Assembly (NCBI RefSeq): GCF_000513995.1
Contig: NZ_AZVB01000013.1
Span: 1 to 64,000, forward strand
Direction of reading: 5' to 3'
Source of the DNA: Pseudoxanthomonas sp. J35
GTDB lineage: Bacteria > Pseudomonadota > Gammaproteobacteria > Xanthomonadales > Xanthomonadaceae
DNA length: 64,000 nucleotides
Shown here: positions 1 to 8,158 of the stretch, one piece after another
Numbering within the stretch: the stretch's first letter is position 1
How the letters are laid out: every line of letters starts with the position of its first letter
Made by a program: the position numbers and the translations under genes
The notes under the pieces: model-generated
Told to the model about the DNA's origin: nothing
Seen by the model: the letters and a program-made list of their open reading frames with translations, nothing else
Database searches by the model: none

Positions 1-1
1 C

Positions 2-100
2 CACTACAACTGCCACCGCCCGCATAGCGCCCTCGGCGGCCGGCCGCCCATCAGCCGACTGCCGCTCGGGCAAAACAACCTATTGAAGCTCCACACCTAG
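2..100 (+). CDS. IS481-family transposase, C-terminal end (partial, runs off the left edge)
   Basis: Only the last 32 residues are inside the window, read in frame 2 and ending at a TAG at 98-100. They begin HYNCHRPHSALGG and continue with RPPISRL and QNNLLKLHT. A YNxHRPHxxLGG-RPPISRL-NNLL tail is characteristic of the end of DDE integrase-core transposases of the IS481 group, close to IS3. The DDE catalytic residues lie upstream of position 1 and cannot be checked, so I cannot say whether the element is intact. The right inverted repeat should lie just after position 100, but I could not define it by eye. The element borders a strip of palindromic repeats. The family is fairly sure from the motif; the exact IS is not. 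Confidence 0.75.
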   Translation, partial: HYNCHRPHSALGGRPPISRLPLGQNNLLKLHT

Positions 101-291
101 CGGCCGGCTTCGGACGGGGCCTCGGTAGCCGGGGCGCGCGGTGTGCGGTCGCCGTCCGCGCCGGGAACGCGCTTGTTGCCTCTCCTTCGGGAGAGCGGCG
201 GGGGAGGGCGTCGGGTGCCGACCAGCGGCGCCGTCTGCGGCGGCGACGGGTTGCTGGTGCCCTGCATTCGCCCCTGGGCGCGCCATGTTCC

Positions 292-368
292 GTAGAGCGG
301 GGCTTGCCCCGCTGCCTTTCATGCGTCGCGGGGCATCATGCGTGTGAGTCGGGCAAGCCCGACTCTAC
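292..368. repeat. GTAG-type REP doublet (two outward-facing palindromes)
   Basis: At 292-313 the sequence reads GTAG followed by AGCGGGGC, TT and GCCCCGCT. At 346-368 a second palindrome with arms GAGTCGGGC and GCCCGACTC ends in CTAC, the complement of GTAG. The two GTAG ends point outward and the doublet spans 77 bp. Stenotrophomonas SMAG repeats are known to carry GTAG at the foot of a small hairpin, and these match that description. A second doublet of the same geometry lies at 11918-11994 and a single copy at 61396-61417. Confidence 0.8.
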
Positions 369-393
369 GGGGCGCGTCGCCACGCCGGCCAAG

Positions 394-446
394 CCGCCGC
401 CGGGGCGGCGTTTACTTCATGACGCTGCGGCGCTTCTCGTCGATCC
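394..446. repeat. 53-bp direct repeat, copy A (partner at 506-558)
   Basis: Positions 394-446 are identical to 506-558, an offset of 112 bp. The downstream copy includes the last 11 codons and stop of the LOG-family gene. Copy A is therefore a detached duplicate of that gene's 3' end, still ending in the complement of TAA. Weaker similarity extends leftward to 371 and 481. The repeat includes a GC hairpin (CGCCGC/GCGGCG) that may act as a terminator on the minus strand. Confidence 0.85.
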
Positions 447-478
447 GCGCCGGGAAAGCGCCAGGGCGCTGGCGACAT

Positions 479-500
479 CTGGCGCGTCGCCACGCGCCAG
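479..500. repeat. Palindrome with CTGGCGCGT/ACGCGCCAG arms
   Basis: A 9-bp stem (CTGGCGCGT with ACGCGCCAG) closes a CGCC loop just beyond the end of the LOG gene. A closely related palindrome with an 11-bp stem lies at 12239-12264 upstream of fumC. No T-tract follows on either strand, so this looks more like a dispersed repeat than an efficient intrinsic terminator. Confidence 0.6.
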
Positions 501-523
501 CCAATCCGCCGCCGGGGCGGCGT

Positions 524-1117
524 TTACTTCATGACGCTGCGGCGCTTCTCGTCGATCCACTTGCTCGCCTGCGCCGGCTCATAGTTGCGCATCCACTCCA
601 GCATCTGGCCGATGTCGCTGCCGTACCACAGGTCGGCGCGCTGGTCCGGGTGCAGGAAGCGCTCCTCGACCATGCGGTCGATCATGCCGATCAGCGGGGC
701 GTAGAAGCCTTCGATGTCGAGGAAGGCGCAGGGCTTGTTGCCGATGCCGAGCTGGCGCCAGGTCAGCATCTCGAAGATCTCCTCCATGGTGCCGAAGCCG
801 CCGGGCAGGGCGACGAAGGCGTCGGAGAGCTCGAACATGCGCATCTTGCGCTCGTGCATCGAGCCGACGATCTCCAGCTCGGTCAGGCCGCGGTGGGCGA
901 CTTCCCAGTCGGCCAGCTGGCGGGGGATGACGCCGGTGACCTGGCCGCCGGCGTCGAGCACGGCGTTGGCGACGGTGCCCATCAGGCCGACGTTGCCGCC
1001 GCCATAGACCAGGCGCAGGCCTTCCCTGGCGAGGCGGTCGCCCAGGGCGATGGCGCGCTCGGCATAGGCCGGCTTGCTGCCGGCGTTGGAACCGCAATAG
1101 ACGCAGACGGATTTCAT
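524..1117 (-). CDS. LOG-family protein (TIGR00730), nucleotide 5'-monophosphate nucleosidase-like
   Basis: A 197-residue Rossmann-like protein. It shows the glycine-rich YGGGNVGLMG (about 38-47), SMHERK (86-91) and the signature PGGFGTMEE (105-113) that define the LOG family. Family members hydrolyse the N-glycosidic bond of nucleoside monophosphates: plant-type LOGs act on cytokinin ribotides, while bacterial ones such as PpnN act on purine and pyrimidine nucleotides. The substrate cannot be read from this sequence. Length is normal for the short class. It is the last gene of the sucA-sucB-lpdA strand block but is separated from lpdA by a terminator-like hairpin and a small membrane gene. 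No clear Shine-Dalgarno sequence precedes the ATG. Its final 11 codons are duplicated just downstream (394-446). Confidence 0.9.
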   Translation of the reverse strand: MKSVCVYCGSNAGSKPAYAERAIALGDRLAREGLRLVYGGGNVGLMGTVANAVLDAGGQVTGVIPRQLADWEVAHRGLTELEIVGSMHERKMRMFELSDAFVALPGGFGTMEEIFEMLTWRQLGIGNKPCAFLDIEGFYAPLIGMIDRMVEERFLHPDQRADLWYGSDIGQMLEWMRNYEPAQASKWIDEKRRSVMK

Positions 1118-1162
1118 GGAGGAGAACTTTGCAACGGGGGAACGGGAACGGAGGGTGGCGCG

Positions 1163-1336
1163 TCAGTCCTGGCGGTGGCCGCGGCGCATCCATACCAGCG
1201 CCGCCAGCACGAGGAAAGCCACGCCCACGCCGCTGAAGGCCGGCCTGCCGCTGCTGAGCGCGCCGGCGATGAACAGCGCGCCCGCGGCCGCATACAGCGC
1301 GGCGGTGGTGGCGGGTGGCAGGCCTTTGGACGACAT
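1163..1336 (-). CDS. Small two-segment membrane protein (57 aa), unknown function
   Basis: An ATG at 1336 preceded by GGAG eight bases upstream opens a 57-codon frame ending at TGA (1163-1165). It begins MSSKGLPPATTAALY, has two hydrophobic stretches (about residues 11-28 and 35-50) separated by a short SSGRPAFSG loop, and ends in the basic tail RRGHRQD. This suggests a small inner-membrane hairpin protein with a positive cytoplasmic tail. It lies between lpdA and the LOG gene on the same strand. I do not recognise a family. The good ribosome-binding site and the hydrophobic pattern argue that it is real. Confidence 0.6.
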   Translation of the reverse strand: MSSKGLPPATTAALYAAAGALFIAGALSSGRPAFSGVGVAFLVLAALVWMRRGHRQD

Positions 1337-1360
1337 GCTTGGCTCCGGTTCTTGAAACGA

Positions 1361-1388
1361 CGAAGGCTCCGCCGGGGCGGAGCCTTCG
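1361..1388 (-). terminator. Terminator-like hairpin after lpdA
   Basis: A perfect palindrome (arms CGAAGGCTCCGCC and GGCGGAGCCTTCG) lies 18 bp past the lpdA stop codon. On the minus strand it is followed by TCGTTTC, so the T-tract is weak. It probably ends or attenuates the sucAB-lpdA transcript before the two small downstream genes. Confidence 0.65.
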
Positions 1389-1405
1389 TGCGCGGCCGAC
1401 CGGGA

Positions 1406-2851
<1,446 letters not shown>

Positions 2852-2856
2852 TCAGT

Positions 2857-2926
2857 GATTCGGGATTGGTGATCCGTGATTCGAAAAGCGGGAGGCAGGC
2901 GCGCACGCGCCTGCCAATCCCGAATC
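2857..2926. repeat. Nested inverted repeat between sucB and lpdA
   Basis: Outer arms GATTCGGGATTGG (2857-2869) and CCAATCCCGAATC (2914-2926) are exact complements over 13 bp. Nested inside is a second palindrome, GGCAGGCGCG (2894-2903) with CGCGCCTGCC (2906-2915), sharing two bases with the outer right arm. It fills the intercistronic gap and could stabilise, process or partly terminate the sucAB message. GATTCGGGA-type repeats recur in Xanthomonad intergenic DNA as far as I recall; this was not checked. Confidence 0.7.
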
Positions 2927-2950
2927 CCGAACCCCGACTCGCGGCCGTTC

Positions 2951-4159
2951 TTACAGCCCGAACAGGATGCGGTTCGGGTTCTCGAGCTGGTTCTTGATGT
3001 CGACCAGGAACAGCACCGCGTCCTTGCCGTCGATGATGCGGTGGTCGTAGGACAGGGCGATGTACATCATCGGCGCGATCACGACCTGGCCGTTCTCGGC
3101 GACCGGGCGCTCCTTGATCGCGTGCATGCCCAGGATCGCGCTCTGCGGCGGGTTGACGATCGGGGTCGACATCAGCGAGCCGAAGGTGCCGCCGTTGGTG
3201 ATGGTGAAGGTGCCGCCCTGCAGGTCGTCCAGGCCCAGCTTGCCGTCGCGCGCCTTCTTGGCGTAGTCGGCGATGCCCTTCTCGATGTCGGCGAAGCCCA
3301 TGCGCTCGACGTTGCGCAGGACCGGGGTCACCAGGCCCTTGTCGGTGGACACGGCGATCGAGATGTCCGAGTAGCCGTGGTAGATGATGTCGTCGCCGTC
3401 GACCGAGGCGTTGATGATCGGGTGGCGCTGCAGGGCGTTGGCCGCGGCCTTCACGAAGAAGCTCATGAAGCCCAGCTTGGTGCCGTGGGTCTTCTGGAAG
3501 TCGTCCTGCAGTTCCTTGCGCGCCGCGGTCACCTTGGCCAGGTTGACCTCGTTGAACGAGGTCAGCATGGCGATGGAGTCCTTCGACTGCATCAGGCGCT
3601 CGGCGATGCGCTTGCGGATGCGGGTCATCGGCACGCGCTCTTCCGGACGCGCGCCGGCGGCCTTGCCGGCGCCGCCGCTGCGGGCGTAGTTGACGATGTC
3701 CTCCTTGGTCACCGCGCCGCGGCGGCCGCTGCCCTCGACCTGCGACGGGTCCACGCCCTCGCGGATCGCGGTGGCGCGGGCGCCCGGGGGCAGGTCGGTG
3801 CCGGCGGCCGGAGCCGGGGCCGCGGCGGCCTTGGCCGGAGCCGGGGCGGCGGCGGCAGGAGCCGGGGCGGCTTCGGCCTTCGCCGGTTCGGCGGCGGCCG
3901 GGGCCGGGGCGGCGGCGACCGCGCCTTCCTCGATGATCGCCAGGACCTGCTGGCTGGTCACGGTATCGCCTTCGGCGAACTTGATCTCCTTCAGCACGCC
4001 GTCGACCGGCGACGGGACCTCGAGCACGACCTTGTCGGTCTCCAGGTCCACCAGGTTCTCGTCGCGCTTGACCGCGTCACCGGCCTTCTTGTGCCAGCTG
4101 GCGATGGTCGCGTCGGAGACGGATTCGGGAAGGACCGGAACTTTGACTTCGGTGGCCAT
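2951..4159 (-). CDS. sucB: 2-oxoglutarate dehydrogenase E2, dihydrolipoyl succinyltransferase
   Basis: 402 residues, typical for SucB. Residues 1-80 form one lipoyl domain with the lipoylated lysine at Lys43 in [11 protein letters not shown]. About 81-120 is an Ala/Pro/Lys swinging linker. About 122-160 is the peripheral-subunit binding domain ([22 protein letters not shown]). The rest is the trimer-forming catalytic domain with the active-site HRIIDGKDA near 373-381. It transfers succinyl groups to CoA. It starts 48 bp after sucA on the same strand. Succinyl rather than acetyl specificity is inferred from the single lipoyl domain and the sucA neighbour. Confidence 0.97.
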   Translation of the reverse strand: MATEVKVPVLPESVSDATIASWHKKAGDAVKRDENLVDLETDKVVLEVPSPVDGVLKEIKFAEGDTVTSQQVLAIIEEGAVAAAPAPAAAEPAKAEAAPAPAAAAPAPAKAAAAPAPAAGTDLPPGARATAIREGVDPSQVEGSGRRGAVTKEDIVNYARSGGAGKAAGARPEERVPMTRIRKRIAERLMQSKDSIAMLTSFNEVNLAKVTAARKELQDDFQKTHGTKLGFMSFFVKAAANALQRHPIINASVDGDDIIYHGYSDISIAVSTDKGLVTPVLRNVERMGFADIEKGIADYAKKARDGKLGLDDLQGGTFTITNGGTFGSLMSTPIVNPPQSAILGMHAIKERPVAENGQVVIAPMMYIALSYDHRIIDGKDAVLFLVDIKNQLENPNRILFGL

Positions 4160-4207
4160 GGGGCGTCCTTGTTTCTTGAATTCTTGGGGCGAAGAGGGTG
4201 GTGGCGT

Positions 4208-7039
4208 TTACTCGCCGATCTGGTTGCCGGGCGGGTTCACCAGCGCGTCGGCGACCAGCTGCTGCTGTTCCTTGACGTGGGCGGCGAAGTGGCCGACCGC
4301 CGGCGAGGGCGAGCGGCTGCGGCCGGCGTAGTGCAGGTTCTGGCCTTCGGCCAGGCAGGCCTGCAGGTGGTGCTTGATCTGGTACCAGGCGCCCTGGTTC
4401 TGCGGCTCTTCCTGGCACCACACGACTTCGGCGGCCTTGGCGTACTTCTTCAGCTCGGCGGTCAGCAGCTCGCGCGGGAACGGATACAGCTGCTCGATGC
4501 GGATGATGGCGACGTCGTCCTGGCCGCGCTTCTGCTGGTCCTCGATCAGGTCGTAGTAGACCTTGCCCGAGCACAGCACCACGCGCTTGACCTTCCTGGC
4601 GTCGGCAGACGCGTCCGGGATCAGGTGCTGGAACTCGCCGTCGGCCAGCTCGTCCAGGGTGGAGACGGCCAGCTTGTGGCGCAGCAGCGACTTGGGCGAC
4701 ATCACCACCAGCGGCTTGCGCGTGCTCATCTTCATCTGCCGGCGCAGCATGTGGAAGCACTGGGCCGGCGTGGTCGGCACGCAGACCAGCATGTTCTCCA
4801 GGGCGCACAGCTGCAGGAAGCGCTCCAGGCGCGCGGAGCTGTGTTCCGGGCCCTGTCCCTCGTAGCCGTGCGGCAGCAGCAGGGTCAGGCCCGAGATGCG
4901 ACCCCACTTGGCCTCGCCCGCGGCGATGAACTGGTCGATGACCACCTGGGCGCCGTTGGCGAAGTCGCCGAACTGGGCTTCCCAGATGTCCAGGGTATTG
5001 GGGTCGGTGGTGGAGAAGCCGTACTCGAAGGCCATCACCGCCTCCTCGCTGAGCAGCGAGTCGATCACGGTGGCCTGCTCGGGCACCTCGACCAGCTGGC
5101 GCAGCGGCAGGTAGTAGCTGTCGGTCTTCTGGTCGTGGAGGATGGCGTGGCGGTGGAAGAAGGTTCCGCGGCCGGCGTCCTGGCCGACCAGGCGCAGGCC
5201 ATGGCCCTCGGACAGCAGGGTGGCGTAGGCCAGGTTCTCGGCGAAGCCCCAGTCGCCCGGGATCTCGCCGGCGGTCATCTTCAGCCGGTCCTCGTAGATC
5301 TTGGCCACGCGCGGATGCAGGGTCACCCCTTGCGGGATGGTGTTGATGATCTTGGCCAGCTGCACCAGCTTGGCCTTCTTGACCCGGGTGTCGACCGCGT
5401 CGGAGAGCTTGCCGGACAGGTACTTGGACCAGTCGATGGTCAGCTCGTAGTCCTCCGGCTTGGAGGCGGCCAGTTCGGTGGTGACCTCGCCGGCGTCGAG
5501 CTTGGCGCGGTAGCCGTCGACCAGGGCCTTGGCTTCCTCGGCGCCGACCACGCCTTCCTTCTCCAGCTTGGCCGCGTAGATCTCGCGGGTGGTCGGGTGC
5601 TTGCGGATGGTCTGGTACATCAGCGGCTGCGTGGCCGCCGGCTCGTCGGCCTCGTTGTGGCCGTGGCGGCGGTAGCAGACCAGGTCGATGACCACGTCCT
5701 TCTTGAACTTCTGGCGGAACTCGTAGGCCAGCTTGGCCACGAACACCACCGCCTCCGGATCGTCGGCGTTCACGTGGAAGACCGGGGCGCCGACCATCTT
5801 GGCCACGTCAGTGCAGTACAGGGTGGAGCGCGCGTCTTCCTTGTGGCTTGTGGTGAAGCCGACCTGGTTGTTGACCACCACGTGGAAGGTGCCGCCGACG
5901 GCGAAGCCGCGCGCCTGCGACATCTGGAACAGCTCCATCACCACGCCCTGGCCGGCGAAGGCCGCGTCGCCGTGGATCAGCACGGGCAGCACCTGCTTGC
6001 GCTCGGCGTCGCCGCGGCGCTCCTGGCGCGAGCGCACCGAGCCGGCGACCACCGGATCGACGATCTCCAGGTGCGAGGGGTTGAAGGCCAGGGCCAGGTG
6101 CACCGGGTCGCCGGGGGTAGCGATGTCCGCGGAGAAGCCCATGTGGTACTTCACGTCGCCGGCGTGGGCGCGGACGTCGTGCTCGAACTTGCCCTCGAAC
6201 TCGTCGAACAGCTTGCGCGGGTTCTTGCCCAGGGTGTTGACCAGCACGTTGAGGCGGCCGCGGTGGGCCATGCCGATCACGATGTCCTTGACCTTGTCCA
6301 CGCCCGCCTGGCGGATCGCCGTGTCCAGCAGCGGGATCAGCGAGTCGCCGCCTTCGAGGGAGAAGCGCTTCTGGCCGACGTACTTGGTGTGCAGGTACCG
6401 CTCCAGCCCCTCGGCGGCGGTCAGCCGCTCCAGCACCCGCTTGCGGGTCTCGGTGCTGAGGTTGTAGTCGCCGCCGGCGGCCTCCAGGCGCTGGTACAGC
6501 CACTGGCGCTGCTCGACCTCCGGGATGTGCATGAACTCGGCGCCGATGGAGCCGGTGTAGGTCGCCTTGAGGCGCGCGTACAGGTCGCGCAGCTTCATCC
6601 GCGGCTGGCCGGCCAGGCCGCCGGTGCTGAACTCGCTGTCCAGGTCGCGCTCGGACAGGTTGTGGAACTCCAGGCCCAGGTCCGGCGGGTTCATCGGCGG
6701 GGTCAGGCCCAGCGGATCGAGCCTGGCGCCGAGGTGGCCGCGCGAACGGTAGGCGGTGATCAGGCGGCCGACGTTGCGCTCGCGCTCGTCGCCGGCACCG
6801 GTCGCGGCGGTGGCGCAGCCGTTGTTGGCGGCGTGGCGCGCGGCCTCGGCGACGTGGGCGATGACCGCCGAATGCGGGACATCCCCCGCTTCACGGCCCT
6901 TGAAGGCGTCGAAGTAGGTCTTCCATTTCGGATCGACACTGTCGGGAGAGACGAGGTACTGCTCGTAGAGGTCCTCGATATAGGCGGCATTGCTGCCGAG
7001 CTGCGAAGACTGCGCAAACTGCTTGAGTAGGTTGTCCAC
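4208..7039 (-). CDS. sucA: 2-oxoglutarate dehydrogenase E1
   Basis: A thiamine-diphosphate enzyme that decarboxylates 2-oxoglutarate in the TCA cycle. From the chosen GTG at 7039 it is 943 residues and begins VDNLLKQFAQSSQLGSN, matching the N-terminus I recall for Xanthomonad SucA. The frame is open 29 codons further up to an ATG at 7126, but that extension is Pro/Gly-rich and would overlap the promoter. Landmarks are MAHRGRLNVLVN (about residue 255), GDAAFAGQG (about 358) and VVNNQVGFTTS for ThDP and active-site binding, and LLPHGYEGQGPEHSSARLER in the C-terminal half. It is first in the sucA-sucB-lpdA block. No strong ribosome-binding site precedes the GTG. Confidence 0.95.
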   Translation of the reverse strand: MDNLLKQFAQSSQLGSNAAYIEDLYEQYLVSPDSVDPKWKTYFDAFKGREAGDVPHSAVIAHVAEAARHAANNGCATAATGAGDERERNVGRLITAYRSRGHLGARLDPLGLTPPMNPPDLGLEFHNLSERDLDSEFSTGGLAGQPRMKLRDLYARLKATYTGSIGAEFMHIPEVEQRQWLYQRLEAAGGDYNLSTETRKRVLERLTAAEGLERYLHTKYVGQKRFSLEGGDSLIPLLDTAIRQAGVDKVKDIVIGMAHRGRLNVLVNTLGKNPRKLFDEFEGKFEHDVRAHAGDVKYHMGFSADIATPGDPVHLALAFNPSHLEIVDPVVAGSVRSRQERRGDAERKQVLPVLIHGDAAFAGQGVVMELFQMSQARGFAVGGTFHVVVNNQVGFTTSHKEDARSTLYCTDVAKMVGAPVFHVNADDPEAVVFVAKLAYEFRQKFKKDVVIDLVCYRRHGHNEADEPAATQPLMYQTIRKHPTTREIYAAKLEKEGVVGAEEAKALVDGYRAKLDAGEVTTELAASKPEDYELTIDWSKYLSGKLSDAVDTRVKKAKLVQLAKIINTIPQGVTLHPRVAKIYEDRLKMTAGEIPGDWGFAENLAYATLLSEGHGLRLVGQDAGRGTFFHRHAILHDQKTDSYYLPLRQLVEVPEQATVIDSLLSEEAVMAFEYGFSTTDPNTLDIWEAQFGDFANGAQVVIDQFIAAGEAKWGRISGLTLLLPHGYEGQGPEHSSARLERFLQLCALENMLVCVPTTPAQCFHMLRRQMKMSTRKPLVVMSPKSLLRHKLAVSTLDELADGEFQHLIPDASADARKVKRVVLCSGKVYYDLIEDQQKRGQDDVAIIRIEQLYPFPRELLTAELKKYAKAAEVVWCQEEPQNQGAWYQIKHHLQACLAEGQNLHYAGRSRSPSPAVGHFAAHVKEQQQLVADALVNPPGNQIGE

Positions 7040-7108
7040 GATGGTGTCGCGTCTGGATGGGGGGTGGGCCCAGGGCCCGGGCCCGTCGAGCGGGCGGAAA
7101 GCCGCAAA

Positions 7109-7114
7109 AGTATA
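7109..7114 (-). promoter_or_regulatory. Candidate -10 box for sucA
   Basis: On the minus strand GGGTTATACTTTTGCGG contains TATACT (complement of 7109-7114), which would start a leader of about 60 nt before the GTG of sucA. No good -35 hexamer is visible, so the promoter is a guess based on one box. Confidence 0.4.
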
Positions 7115-7168
7115 ACCCCCATTCACGCTCGCAGGACCTAGCCGAAGGGCGAAGCAGGCCCTTGCCCG

Positions 7169-7186
7169 ACCCCCGCGTTTGGGGGT
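7169..7186 (-). terminator. Weak hairpin after the GNAT gene
   Basis: ACCCCC and GGGGGT arms with a 6-nt loop lie in the 216-bp gap between the GNAT stop (7256) and the sucA start. There is no T-tract, so terminator function is only a possibility. Confidence 0.3.
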
Positions 7187-7255
7187 GGGTCACACTTTGC
7201 CGCGACGCGCTGTCGCAGGCCTGTCATCGCCCGGCGGGGCGCCGGAGCCGCGCGG

Positions 7256-8158
7256 TCAGGTCAGGGTGCGGTATTCGACGCAGGGCCGCGAGCGTTCCCA
7301 CACCGCGGCGAATTCCAGGCGCAGGCGCCGCGCGGTGGCCGCGTCCTCGACGCCGCCTTCACCCTCGAAGCGGTGCCCCAGCGGGCGGAACAGCGCGCCG
7401 CCGGTGTCGTTGAATGCATACGCCGACGGATAGCTGGTATCCACCGGGTCGCGCGGCTGGCGGAACGCGAACACGCTGGGCAGGCGCTGGGCCAGGCGCA
7501 GCAGCAGCGCGCTGTTGCGCTGCGGCGTGCCCGGATCCTGCAGCAGGACCTGCACCTGGCACGGGCCGGGATGCACGGCGAACGCGCGCAGCGCCGCCAC
7601 CACGTCCGGCCGGTCGAGCAGGCCCGGGTCCAGGGCGCGGCTGTAGATCCCGACCAGGCGCCGGGCCGAGTGGGCCAGGCCGAGCAGGACCGCGGCGGCG
7701 CTTTCGACGTCGTCGACCGGGCTGGCCCCGGGCAGGCGCCGGACCATGTGGCGGTGGAGGATGCCGGCCTCGGTGAAGACCGGGCCGGCCGGGACGAAGC
7801 CGCCGCGGGCGTAGAACGCCAGGGCATGGACCTGGGCGTGCAGGCTGACTTCAGGCCACTGCCGGCGCCGGGCCTCCTCGACCAGCGCGGCCAGCAGCGC
7901 CTCGCCGATGCCCTGGCCGCGCGCCTCCTCCAGCACCGCCATGCGCCCGATCCGGCGTTCCGGGGTCAGGCGGCCGGTGCCCAGCAGGCGCCCGGAGGCG
8001 TCGGTGGCCACCACGTGGTGGCTGAGCGGGTCCAGCGCGTCGCGTTCCAGCTCCGCCGGCACGCCCTGGCCGCGCACGAAGACCTCCTCGCGCAGCGCGT
8101 GCAGGCGCGCGTGGTCGCGCGCGTAGTCGGCGGCGGCGATGGTCCAGGCGCGGCTCAC
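7256..8158 (-). CDS. GNAT-family N-acetyltransferase with extra C-terminal domain
   Basis: 300 residues from a GTG at 8158. Residues 1-145 form a GNAT fold with the acetyl-CoA pyrophosphate loop RGQGIGEALL (80-89), followed by LHAQVHALAFYARGGFVPAG, the usual beta6-alpha4 region. The remaining 150 residues form a second domain (begins about DDVESAAAVLLGL) that I know only as an uncharacterised region appended to GNATs in this group; it contains FRQPRDPVDTSYPSAYAFND. The substrate is unknown. The GTG overlaps the TGA of the upstream ribosomal-oxygenase gene (GTGA), so the two are translationally coupled. Confidence 0.85.
   Translation of the reverse strand: MSRAWTIAAADYARDHARLHALREEVFVRGQGVPAELERDALDPLSHHVVATDASGRLLGTGRLTPERRIGRMAVLEEARGQGIGEALLAALVEEARRRQWPEVSLHAQVHALAFYARGGFVPAGPVFTEAGILHRHMVRRLPGASPVDDVESAAAVLLGLAHSARRLVGIYSRALDPGLLDRPDVVAALRAFAVHPGPCQVQVLLQDPGTPQRNSALLLRLAQRLPSVFAFRQPRDPVDTSYPSAYAFNDTGGALFRPLGHRFEGEGGVEDAATARRLRLEFAAVWERSRPCVEYRTLT

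Larger units (their letters stand above)
101..523. other. Intergenic repeat-rich strip between the IS tail and the LOG gene
   Basis: This 423-bp stretch has no convincing gene. It holds a GC-rich segment at about 108-172 resembling the 5' part of the three-way-junction element found elsewhere in the window, a GTAG REP doublet at 292-368, one copy of a 53-bp direct repeat at 394-446 with its partner at 506-558 inside the end of the LOG gene, and a palindrome at 479-500. Short open frames here are by-products of base composition. Confidence 0.7.

Noticed and set aside
108-172. A fourth copy of the three-way-junction element
   Set aside because: Only the opening flank and scattered pieces of hairpin A match; the outer stem partner and hairpin B are absent. 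It is kept as a hint, not as a feature.
2876-7030. A plus-strand open frame of over 1300 codons opposite sucA-sucB, and similar long frames opposite carB, recJ, the GGDEF gene, smc and the E1 gene
   Set aside because: In very GC-rich DNA the antisense frame aligned to codon third positions is naturally open. The translations are rich in His, Val, Gly, Ala and Arg with no domain, and the opposite strand carries full-length conserved enzymes.
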